Assembly (NCBI GenBank): GCA_015075515.1 | Contig: JABTUE010000004.1 | Location: 310,001-374,000 of the forward strand | DNA length: 64,000 nt | Reading direction: 5' to 3' | DNA from: Planctomycetota bacterium | GTDB lineage: Bacteria > Planctomycetota > UBA8742 > UBA2392 | Part shown: positions 26,698 through 33,847 of the stretch, one piece after another | Layout of the letters: every line of letters starts with the position of its first letter | Numbering within the stretch: the stretch's first letter is position 1 | The notes under the pieces: model-generated | Databases searched by the model: none | Told to the model about the DNA's origin: nothing | Seen by the model: only the letters and a program-made list of their open reading frames with translations | Program-made: the position numbers and the translations under genes

Positions 26698-26774
26698 GCG
26701 CCCGTAGCTCAGGGGATGAGAGCATCCGCCTTCTAAGCGGACGGTCGCTGGTTCGAATCCAGCCGGGCGCGCCA
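26698..26774 (+). tRNA. tRNA-Arg (TCT)
   Basis: The acceptor stem GCGCCCG pairs with CGGGCGC, the anticodon loop CTTCTAA gives TCT (reads AGA), and the T-arm GCTGG-TTCGAAT-CCAGC is canonical. The 3' CCA is encoded. The gene is 77 bases long. It has its own upstream promoter. Confidence 0.95.
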
Positions 26775-26811
26775 GCTTCTCGCAACCGTGGCCGGGTTGT
26801 CAGGCACGGTT

Positions 26812-27870
26812 CTACGCGAACAGGGCCGTCTGCCGGGGCCGGGCTTCTGCCGCAAAATCAAACTCCTGCGGTGTCACCACGTACAGGAACTCCTTGTTGC
26901 GCAGGTGGCTGACCTTGCCCACCTTTTCACCCTGCGGGTTGTAGATGCCGATCTGCGCGCCCACGTAGCGCTTGAAGTCGTGGGTCAGCGTGGTCACCTT
27001 GCCGCGCTGGCCCAGCACTTCCTCCGCATCCTGCTGGCTTAGAAAGCCCTCGTTGTTGAAGCTGACCACCAGGTACCTGGCCTTCACCGCCGCGATCATG
27101 GCCTTGAACGCCGCCAGGAACTTCGGGCGTGAGTTGAACTGGCTTTTGCGCTCGCGCACGTCCACGCGCTTGCAGGCCGTGCCGTAGACCTTGGGCTTGT
27201 CCCAGCGCACCAGCGATTCCCAGATGTGGTAGTTGGCCAGGTACGAATGCTGGTTGTAAGGCGGGTCAATGTAGGCCACGTCCACGTCGGCGCCCGCCGC
27301 TTCTACCGCGTCAAGACATGTCGCGCGGCCTTTGCCGTGGCGGGCACGGGGCAGTACTTCGGGCATGCGCAGTTCGATGTCATTGCAGGCGCGCGGCGCC
27401 CAGCTCTTTAAATAGGCCATTTGCAGGCCGGTGGTGCTGTCCACGCGGTCGGCCGCTTCCATCAGGCTGACCAGCAATACGGCCTTGAGTTCGGGCGGCA
27501 GGCCTTTGCGTTCAAGCTCGTCACGGATGGCATCCACGCGCGCGCCGTTCTTGGGCTGAAAGAAGCGGGAGTCTTGGCAGAAGGTCCTGGTGAAGTAGCC
27601 GGGCTTGCCCGGCAGGGCGTTAAACTCGGCGATCAGTCTCTCGGCGTCGCGTTTGACATCCTCAAGGTCGGCCTGCACATAGCAGGTCGCCAGCGTGTGG
27701 GCGTAGGCGTTGTGGTCGTTGGCGACCACGCGATAGCCCGCGGTCTTTAGCGCGTGACCCACGCGGGACGTGCCCGAAAACAGGTCCAGTACGGATCGCG
27801 CGGGCAGGGCCGCAATCACGTCGAGAATCGCGGGAACCAGGGTGCGCTTTGAGCCGATGTACTTGATCAC
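26812..27870 (-). CDS. DNA adenine methyltransferase (solitary)
   Basis: A 352-residue adenine methyltransferase of the D12-like class. The N-terminal IKYIGSKRTLV opening and the SAM motif DLFSGTSRVG (D29-G38) match it, and the catalytic DPPY motif is at 202-205 (YIDPPYNQHSY). This class methylates N6 of adenine in a specific duplex site. The C-terminal part carries a target-recognition region (about 210-330). No restriction endonuclease lies beside it, so it may be an orphan methyltransferase used for regulation, repair marking or protection. The start is GTG at 27870, and a TACACT box lies seven bases upstream. It sits downstream of and convergent with the tRNA-Arg gene. Confidence 0.85.
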   Translation of the reverse strand: MIKYIGSKRTLVPAILDVIAALPARSVLDLFSGTSRVGHALKTAGYRVVANDHNAYAHTLATCYVQADLEDVKRDAERLIAEFNALPGKPGYFTRTFCQDSRFFQPKNGARVDAIRDELERKGLPPELKAVLLVSLMEAADRVDSTTGLQMAYLKSWAPRACNDIELRMPEVLPRARHGKGRATCLDAVEAAGADVDVAYIDPPYNQHSYLANYHIWESLVRWDKPKVYGTACKRVDVRERKSQFNSRPKFLAAFKAMIAAVKARYLVVSFNNEGFLSQQDAEEVLGQRGKVTTLTHDFKRYVGAQIGIYNPQGEKVGKVSHLRNKEFLYVVTPQEFDFAAEARPRQTALFA

Positions 27871-27877
27871 GTGGCCC

Positions 27878-27883
27878 AGTGTA
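27878..27883 (-). promoter_or_regulatory. Candidate -10 box (leaderless) for methyltransferase
   Basis: TACACT on the minus strand lies seven bases before the GTG start of the DNA methyltransferase gene. No ribosome-binding site is visible between them. Confidence 0.4.
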
Positions 27884-27976
27884 CCCCGGCATGTGACAGG
27901 CGGCAGTCTTCAATCGGCGGCCACGACACCTGCCGTGGCTGCTGCTGACTCCCTGCCCCAAACCCGCCGCTTGGGC

Positions 27977-27982
27977 TATCAT
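27977..27982 (+). promoter_or_regulatory. Candidate -10 box (leaderless) for amidoligase operon
   Basis: TATCAT lies seven bases before the ATG of the C39-like peptidase gene, the first gene of the four-gene operon. There is no Shine-Dalgarno sequence. Transcription would start at the ATG. Confidence 0.45.
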
Positions 27983-27989
27983 CGCACCC

Positions 27990-28709
27990 ATGCCTGTTCT
28001 GGATTTCCACATCAAGGCCCAGCCCGATGACCGGTCCTGCGGCGTCACGTGCCTCAATGCGCTGTACGCCTATTACGGGCTGGAGGTTCCGCTGCCGCAA
28101 CTGGCGCTTGAGGTTGAGCACCTGGAATCCGGCGGGACACTGGCCGTGATGCTGGGCTGCGACGCCCTGCGACGCGGCTTCAAGGCCAAGATCTACACCT
28201 ACAACCTGCAACTGTTCGACCCCACGTGGTTTCAGGACAAGGTCAACATCGCGCATAAACTGCTGCGGCAGGAAAATTTCAAGGACGACCCGCGCCTGAA
28301 GGTCGCAACCCGGCGCTATGTCGAATACCTCGACCTGGGCGGCAAGGTGCGGTTTGAGGAACTCAACGCCAAGCTGATTCGCAAGTACCTCAAGCGCGGC
28401 AAGCCGATTCTGGTCGGTTTGAGTTCGACGTACCTGTACCAGACCGCGCGTGAGTACGGCCCATTTGACGACTACGACGACGTGCGGGGCGAACCGCAGG
28501 GCCATTTTGTGGTGCTGTGCGGCTATGATCGCAACCTCAAGACCGTGCGGGTGGCGGATCCGTTGCTGCAAAACCCGATCACCGGCGGCGGCCAGTATTA
28601 TGACGTGGGCATGGACCGCTTGATTGCGGCGATTCTGCTGGGCATTGTCACCTATGATGCCAACCTGCTGCTGATTGAGCCCAAGACCCCGAGCGCGCCC
28701 GCCGCATGA
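27990..28709 (+). CDS. C39-like cysteine peptidase
   Basis: This 239-residue cytoplasmic protein has the peptidase C39/papain-like pattern. The predicted nucleophile is C17 (DDRSCGVTCLNALYAYYG), the His is H172 (GHFVVLCGYD), and an Asp follows in VADPLLQNP. C39 domains usually remove double-Gly leader peptides in bacteriocin export, but here there is no ABC transporter, so it may process a peptide made by the neighbouring ligases. No signal peptide is seen. It starts the operon and overlaps the next gene by ATGA. Confidence 0.8.
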   Translation: MPVLDFHIKAQPDDRSCGVTCLNALYAYYGLEVPLPQLALEVEHLESGGTLAVMLGCDALRRGFKAKIYTYNLQLFDPTWFQDKVNIAHKLLRQENFKDDPRLKVATRRYVEYLDLGGKVRFEELNAKLIRKYLKRGKPILVGLSSTYLYQTAREYGPFDDYDDVRGEPQGHFVVLCGYDRNLKTVRVADPLLQNPITGGGQYYDVGMDRLIAAILLGIVTYDANLLLIEPKTPSAPAA

Positions 28710-30175
28710 CCACCCTGATCGTCGTCAACAATCCCTCGCGCTGGCCGCTGGAGATCCCGGACGTTCAGGTGGTTTCGGCCAAGGCGTACCTGACGGATCC
28801 GGAATACAGCAAGCTGCAGGGCATCAAGGTGTTCAACCTGTGCCGCTACTACAGCTACCAGAGCCTGGGCTATTACGTCAGCCTGCTGGCCGAGGCGCGC
28901 GGGCACCGGCCGCTGCCGGACATTGCCACCACGATGAACCTGCGCACGCTTTCGATGCCGCGGCCGATGGCCAACGAGCTTGAAGAAGAAATGCAGAAGG
29001 CGCTGGCGCCGCTGAAATCGCCCGAGTTCGATCTGAGCATCTACTTTGGCCGCAACATGGCCAACCGCTACGAAAAACTGGCGCTGCAGATCTTCAACCA
29101 GTTTCCTTCACCATTTCTGCGCGCGCATTTCAAGCGAGACGAAGAGGGCTGGAAGATGGCCAGTGTCACGACAATCAGCCTCAACGACGTGCCCGAAAGC
29201 CACCGCCCGTTCATTGTGGAAAGCGCAATCCAGTACCTGGCCCGCAAACGCCACAGCCGCCCGCGCCGCAGCAAGGGGCGGTTTGATGTCGCGATCCTGT
29301 TTGACCGCGAGGAAAAGCATTCGCCCAGCGACCCGCGCGCGATCAAACGCTTCTGTGACGCGGCCTATGACCTTGGCATCAACACCGAAATCATTGACAA
29401 GAACGACTACGGCCGCATCGCCGAGTTCGACGGCCTGTGGATCCGTGAGACCACCAGCGTCAACCACCACACCTATCGCTTTGCCCGACGCGCCCAGAAC
29501 CTGGGGCTGGTGGTGATTGACGACCCGCGCAGCATTCTGCGCTGCACCAACAAGGTCTATCTGGCCGAACTGCTGAACCGCCACAACCTGAAGGGCCCGC
29601 GCACGCTGATTGTGCACGAAGACAACATTGACGAAGTGGGCCGGACACTCGGCCTGCCCTGTGTGCTGAAGCGCCCCGACGGCGCGTTTTCCCAGGGCGT
29701 GATGAAGGCCGCCGACGAAGGCGAGCTGCGCAAGACGATCGAGGTCATGCTTGAGGAATCCGACCTGCTGATCGCCCAGGAGTTCGTGCCCACCGAATAC
29801 GACTGGCGCGTGGGTGTGCTCGACCGCCGGGCCCTGTACGTGTGCCGCTATCACATGGCGCGCCAGCACTGGCAGATCGCCAAACACGGCGAGGGCGACA
29901 CGCAGTTCGGCAAGGTGGACAGCATCCCTGTCGAAGAAGCCCCGCCCGAAGTGGTCAAGGCCGCGGTCAAGGCCGCGAACCTGATTGGTGACGGGCTGTA
30001 CGGCGTGGACATCAAGCTGGTCGGCGATGAGCCGTACATCATTGAAGTCAACGACAACCCGAACCTCGAGGCCGGTGTAGAGGATGCAATCCTCAAGGAA
30101 GAACTGTGGCGCCGACTGGCCGGCGTGTTTCTGCGCCGGATAGAGGCCGGGCCTCACGGCGCGGGGGCCGCATGA
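28706..30175 (+). CDS. RimK-like ATP-grasp ligase with RLAN domain
   Basis: The 489-residue protein has an N-terminal RLAN-type domain (about 1-200) followed by a RimK-like ATP-grasp domain (about 270-480). The ATP-grasp core shows VLKRPDGAFSQGV (glycine-rich loop), AQEFVPTEYDWRVGVLD, GVDIKLVGDEPYIIEVNDNPN with the Mg-binding Asp, Glu and Asn, as in RimK and glutathione synthetases. Such enzymes make amide bonds by acyl-phosphate chemistry using ATP, often adding amino acids to peptides or proteins. The substrate is unknown. It sits between a C39-like peptidase and a GCS2 homologue and overlaps both neighbours by 4 bp. Confidence 0.85.
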   Translation: MTTLIVVNNPSRWPLEIPDVQVVSAKAYLTDPEYSKLQGIKVFNLCRYYSYQSLGYYVSLLAEARGHRPLPDIATTMNLRTLSMPRPMANELEEEMQKALAPLKSPEFDLSIYFGRNMANRYEKLALQIFNQFPSPFLRAHFKRDEEGWKMASVTTISLNDVPESHRPFIVESAIQYLARKRHSRPRRSKGRFDVAILFDREEKHSPSDPRAIKRFCDAAYDLGINTEIIDKNDYGRIAEFDGLWIRETTSVNHHTYRFARRAQNLGLVVIDDPRSILRCTNKVYLAELLNRHNLKGPRTLIVHEDNIDEVGRTLGLPCVLKRPDGAFSQGVMKAADEGELRKTIEVMLEESDLLIAQEFVPTEYDWRVGVLDRRALYVCRYHMARQHWQIAKHGEGDTQFGKVDSIPVEEAPPEVVKAAVKAANLIGDGLYGVDIKLVGDEPYIIEVNDNPNLEAGVEDAILKEELWRRLAGVFLRRIEAGPHGAGAA

Positions 30176-31392
30176 CCCTGCACCTGTTTGAGGGCTACGG
30201 CATCGAGCTGGAGTACATGATCGTGGACCGCGCCACTCTTGCCGCGCGGCCGATCAGCGACCTGGTGCTGCGCCAGGCCAGCGGCAACGACGAGGGCGAT
30301 TTTGAAAACGGCGCCGCCGCCTGGTCGAACGAACTGGTGCTGCATGTGATCGAGTTCAAGACCAGCGGCCCGGCGGCCGACCTTGCCGCGCTGCCGGCGC
30401 TGTTTGCGGCCCAGATTGCACAGGTCAACACGATGCTTGCCGGGCATGGCGCGATGCTGTTGCCCGGTGCCATGCACCCGCTGTTCGACCCGATGACGGA
30501 AACGCGCATCTGGCCTCACAGCAACAATGTGATCTACGAGACCTATAACCGCATCTTTGACTGCCGCGGCCACGGCTGGTCAAACCTGCAAAGCACGCAC
30601 CTGAATCTGCCCTTTGCCGACGATGCCGAGTTCGCGCGGTTGCATGCCGCAGTGCGCATGATTCTGCCGATTCTGCCGGCACTGGCGGCCAGTTCGCCCG
30701 TGGCCGGCGGGCGCGTGCAGGACGCACTGGACTTTCGGCTGGTCAATTACGCGACTAATTCCGCGCGCATCCCCAGCGCCACGGGCAAAGTCGTGCCTGA
30801 GCCCGTCTACAGTAAAGACGCCTATTACCGCGAAATTCTGCAGCGCATCTGGAACGACACCGCGCCCTTTGACCCCGAAGGCAACCTTGAGGGCGAGTAC
30901 GCCAACGCCCGGGGCGCGATTGCCCGCTTTGACCGCATGGCGATCGAGATTCGTGTTCTGGACATCCAGGAGTGCCCGGCGGCGGATATCGCTGTCTGCG
31001 CCCTGATTGCCGAAACGCTCAAGGCCTTGATTGCGGGCCTTGCACGCCCGCTGCAAGACCTCAAGCCCTGGCCCGTGGACCCGCTGGCCGCGATTTTCCG
31101 CCAGTGCATGGTCAGCGCGGAACACACCGTGATCCGTGACGCTGAATACCTGCGCGCGCTGGGCGTGGATGCGGCCGATGCAACCGCGGGCGAAGTGTGG
31201 CGCAGCCTGCGCCGTCGCGTGTTTCCCGCCGGGTCGCCGTTTGCCCCGGCGCTGGATGTGATTCTGCAACAGGGCACGCTGGCCTCGCGGCTTAAGCGGA
31301 AGCTGGGGCCGGACCCGGCGCGGGACAGGATCATTGCAGTCTGGCGCGAGCTTGCAAAGTGTCTGGCGTCCAACCGGCAGTTCACGCCATGA
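30172..31392 (+). CDS. GCS2-type glutamate-cysteine ligase homologue
   Basis: This 406-residue protein is a distant relative of glutamate-cysteine ligase family 2 (GCS2, YbdK-like). It opens with FEGYGIELEYMIVD, the first metal-binding strand, and continues with LHVIEFKTSGP, WPHSNNVIYETYNRIF and VNYATNSARIP, all expected in the active-site core. GCS2 enzymes link glutamate to an amine using ATP. No cysteine-specific signature can be read by eye, so the amine is unknown. The start ATG lies inside the previous stop (ATGA), and its stop overlaps the next gene as ATGA. It is the third gene of a tight operon. Confidence 0.8.
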   Translation: MTLHLFEGYGIELEYMIVDRATLAARPISDLVLRQASGNDEGDFENGAAAWSNELVLHVIEFKTSGPAADLAALPALFAAQIAQVNTMLAGHGAMLLPGAMHPLFDPMTETRIWPHSNNVIYETYNRIFDCRGHGWSNLQSTHLNLPFADDAEFARLHAAVRMILPILPALAASSPVAGGRVQDALDFRLVNYATNSARIPSATGKVVPEPVYSKDAYYREILQRIWNDTAPFDPEGNLEGEYANARGAIARFDRMAIEIRVLDIQECPAADIAVCALIAETLKALIAGLARPLQDLKPWPVDPLAAIFRQCMVSAEHTVIRDAEYLRALGVDAADATAGEVWRSLRRRVFPAGSPFAPALDVILQQGTLASRLKRKLGPDPARDRIIAVWRELAKCLASNRQFTP

Positions 31393-32105
31393 GATTCGAC
31401 GTCTTTCTGGTTTCCTGCGAACATGCCAGCAACGCCGTGCCGGTGCGCTGGCGCGGTCCATTTACCGCCGCGCCGGGGGTACTGGACACGCACCGCGCCT
31501 GGGACCCCGGTGCGCTGGTTCTGGCACGGGAACTGGCCGAAAGGTTCGACGCGCCGCTGTTTGCCGGACAGGTCACGCGCCTGCTGGTGGATCTGAACCG
31601 GCGTGAAGCCGGCAAGGGTGTGTTCAGCGAATTTTCACGCCAGTTCGAACCCGAGCGGCGTCTTCATCTGCTGAACCTTTACCACCGGCCCTATCGCGTG
31701 GCGGTGCTGGACGCGGCGCGGCATCTGCTGCGCGGGCGGGGGCGCCTGCTGCACCTGTCATGCCACAGTTTTACGCCGGTTCTGGACGGCCAGGTGCGCA
31801 AGGCCGAGATCGGCCTGTTGTTTGACCCGCGTCGCCGGCTTGAGGCTGGTCTGTGTTCGGTCTGGCGCCCGGCGCTCAAGGCGGCATTGCCGGGCTATCG
31901 GGTGCGGTTGAATTACCCGTACAAAGGAACCAGCGACGGCGTGACGACCTGGCTGCGCCGCGAGCTTGGGCCGGCCCGTTACGCGGGCATCGAGATTGAA
32001 CTGAACCAGAGCCTTGCCACGGGCGCGGCCGCGCGCTGGGCCGGCGTGCGCCGGGCGCTGATCGAAACGCTTGGCGCGATCTGTGGTGCCGGGGGTGGGA
32101 CTTGA
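31389..32105 (+). CDS. N-formylglutamate amidohydrolase family protein
   Basis: A 238-residue protein of the N-formylglutamate amidohydrolase (FGase) family, metal-dependent amidases related to carboxypeptidases. SCEHASNAVP at about 9-18 is the family's metal site, followed by TRLLVDLNRRE, and LHLSCHSFTPVLDG gives the second His. It would hydrolyse a gamma-linked or formyl-type amide. In this operon it may trim or recycle the ligase product. The C-terminus overlaps the tRNA-Leu gene on the opposite strand by 22 bp (32084-32105), which is unusual. The start overlaps the preceding stop by ATGA. Confidence 0.82.
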   Translation: MRFDVFLVSCEHASNAVPVRWRGPFTAAPGVLDTHRAWDPGALVLARELAERFDAPLFAGQVTRLLVDLNRREAGKGVFSEFSRQFEPERRLHLLNLYHRPYRVAVLDAARHLLRGRGRLLHLSCHSFTPVLDGQVRKAEIGLLFDPRRRLEAGLCSVWRPALKAALPGYRVRLNYPYKGTSDGVTTWLRRELGPARYAGIEIELNQSLATGAAARWAGVRRALIETLGAICGAGGGT

Positions 32106-32172
32106 ACCCACACGCCCACTGAAGGACTGCGGATTTTGAATCCGCCGCGTCTGCCAATTCCGCCACCCCGGC
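32084..32172 (-). tRNA. tRNA-Leu (CAA)
   Basis: On the minus strand the acceptor stem GCCGGGG pairs with CCCCGGC, the anticodon loop TTCAAAA gives CAA (reads UUG), and a variable arm of class II type is present. CCA is encoded at 32084-32086. The TTCAAGT T-loop is canonical. Its 3' end overlaps the coding end of the FGase gene. A perfect GC-rich hairpin (CGCGCGGC-GGTT-GCCGCGCG, 32184-32203) lies 12 bases upstream of its 5' end; a promoter is not obvious. Confidence 0.93.
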
Positions 32173-32343
32173 CCGCAGTTCAACGCGCGGCGGTTGCCGC
32201 GCGGGGCGAAGTGTGCCAAGGGCTGTGCCCCGGCGCCAGCGGGGGGTGTCAGCCGGCCTGCCGCGCGCTAACATGGCGGGCAATGAGGCATCCGCGCCGT
32301 CCCCTGCCGGGGGCGCCCCGGACTCCTCATCCGGGGAGTATCC

Positions 32344-33156
32344 ATGACCACGCAAGGGGCTGAAAAGCCAAAGCGCGTCACGCGCCCGCACAACTTTTCC
32401 CAGGCCGAACTGGAACGCCTGCACAGGCTGGAGGATATTCTGGGTCACGAGTTCCGCGATTATCGCGGCCTGCGCAATGCCCTGACCCACAGCAGTGCCA
32501 AGACGGAAAAGCTGCCCAGCAACGAGCGCATGGAGTTTCTGGGCGACGCCGTGCTGGGGCTGATCATTTCCGATCTGCTGTACCGCAGTTACCCCGAGTT
32601 TCCCGAGGGCGAACTCACGCGTGTCAAAAGTGTTGCTGTCTCGCGCGCGGTGCTGGCCGACCGCGCCCGCGAACTTGGCCTTGCCGAGCTGATGTATCTG
32701 GGCAAGGGCGTGCGGCGCGACAGCGGCGCGCGTCTGCCGGTCAGCATTCTGGCCAACCTGTACGAAGCTGTGCTGTGCGCCCTGTACGAAGACGGCGGCA
32801 TTGACGCCGCGCGGCGGTTTGTCGAACGCGACCTGGGGCCGGTGATCCACGGGATCACCAGCCACCAGTTCCAGCAGAACTACAAAAGTGCGCTGCAGCA
32901 TCTGGTCCAGGCGCGCCAGGAACGCGCGCCGCAGTATCGCGTGCTGACCGAAGTCGGCCCCGATCACCAGAAGGAATTTCACGTTGTGGTGCACATTGGC
33001 GGTGTCACATACGGGCCCGGTGTGGGACGCAACAAGAAGGAAGCCGAACAACGCGCCGCCAAGGCCGCCCTGACGGAACTGCTGCGCGAGTTCAGCGGAG
33101 CCGACCCGGACGACGAGATTCTGGAAATGCCGGTGCCTGATGACGAAAGCGAGTGA
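32344..33156 (+). CDS. rnc: Ribonuclease III
   Basis: RNase III cuts double-stranded RNA in rRNA processing and mRNA decay. The signature NERMEFLGDAV (residues 60-70) holds the catalytic Glu64 and Asp68. The second active-site Glu is E141 in ANLYEAVLCALYEDGG; the position usually Asp in ADxxEA is Asn (N138). A C-terminal dsRBD (about 180-250) includes HVVVHIGGVTYGPGVGRNKKEAEQRAAKAAL. Length 270, with N- and C-terminal extensions. GGGGAG precedes the ATG. Its 3' end overlaps the next gene by 17 bp. Confidence 0.93.
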   Translation: MTTQGAEKPKRVTRPHNFSQAELERLHRLEDILGHEFRDYRGLRNALTHSSAKTEKLPSNERMEFLGDAVLGLIISDLLYRSYPEFPEGELTRVKSVAVSRAVLADRARELGLAELMYLGKGVRRDSGARLPVSILANLYEAVLCALYEDGGIDAARRFVERDLGPVIHGITSHQFQQNYKSALQHLVQARQERAPQYRVLTEVGPDHQKEFHVVVHIGGVTYGPGVGRNKKEAEQRAAKAALTELLREFSGADPDDEILEMPVPDDESE

Positions 33157-33847
33157 AGGACGGGCCTGGCCGGCGGCTCTGGGGCTGTCTGTTGCGGCGG
33201 CGCTGGTGCTGTGTCTGGCCTCGGGGCTGTGGCCGCTTGCGGCGGTGGACCGCCAGGCGCTGGCGCTGTTTGCGCTGTGTCTGGCGTTGCCGCTTGGCGC
33301 CGCGCTGGGCCGGGTGCAGGGCACGCCGCGTGACGCCGGTACGAGGGCAGCGGCCGGGTTGCTGGCGGGTCTGGTTCTGGCAACGCTGTTGACCCTGCCG
33401 GACCCGGCACTGTGGGTGCGCACGGCATCGTGGTGCGCGGCCGCGGCGCTGCTGGGCTGCGCGGTGGGGGGGCTGGCCGGTGCCGCAGGCATGGCCGCGA
33501 CACTGGGCTGGCTGGGTCTGTGCGGGCTGCCGTTCTTCTGCGGGCGGCTGGGTGCTCTGGCCCCGGCGGCCGAATCGCTGGCGCTTTGGGGCTGTCCGTG
33601 GCTGGGTTTTTCGGCCGATGCCCTGGGCGGCGATCCGCTGCGGCGACCGGTCATCTACCTGGGCCAGTGGTCCAGCCTTGGGGACAAACCCGCGCTGGGC
33701 TTGCTGCAGGCCTGGCACTTGTGGTTTATGGCCGCGCTGGCGTTGTGTGCCGCGCTGGCGCGCGCCGCGTTGCCAGCACGGGCCGCCACCGCTATCGTCT
33801 CGCCCGATTCCCGGAGAGACCATGACAGCCCCGGCAGCACCGATTGA
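33140..33847 (+). CDS. Hydrophobic membrane protein, unknown function
   Basis: A 235-residue polytopic protein with about six hydrophobic segments, rich in Ala, Leu and Gly (GLSVAAALVLCLASGLW, ALALFALCLALPLGAALG, AAAGLLAGLVLATLLTL, AAALLGCAVGGLAGAAG, WLGLCGLPFF, WHLWFMAALALCAALARAALP). No family is recognised. It starts inside rnc (17-bp overlap) and its last 26 bp overlap the start of the carboxylase gene, so it bridges the two in one transcript. It could be an anchor or transporter. Ala- and Leu-rich composition is as in neighbours. Confidence 0.65.
   Translation: MTKASEGRAWPAALGLSVAAALVLCLASGLWPLAAVDRQALALFALCLALPLGAALGRVQGTPRDAGTRAAAGLLAGLVLATLLTLPDPALWVRTASWCAAAALLGCAVGGLAGAAGMAATLGWLGLCGLPFFCGRLGALAPAAESLALWGCPWLGFSADALGGDPLRRPVIYLGQWSSLGDKPALGLLQAWHLWFMAALALCAALARAALPARAATAIVSPDSRRDHDSPGSTD
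33793..33798 (+). promoter_or_regulatory. Candidate -10 box for carboxylase gene
   Basis: TATCGT, preceded by GC, lies 23 bases before the ATG at 33822 and just before the GGAGAG site, inside the end of the upstream gene. No -35 was found; it may be chance. Confidence 0.25.

Noticed and set aside
26638..26811. Integrated element or attachment site at tRNA-Arg
   Set aside because: No repeat of the tRNA 3' end and no integrase nearby; xerC at 17.9 kb is housekeeping-like.
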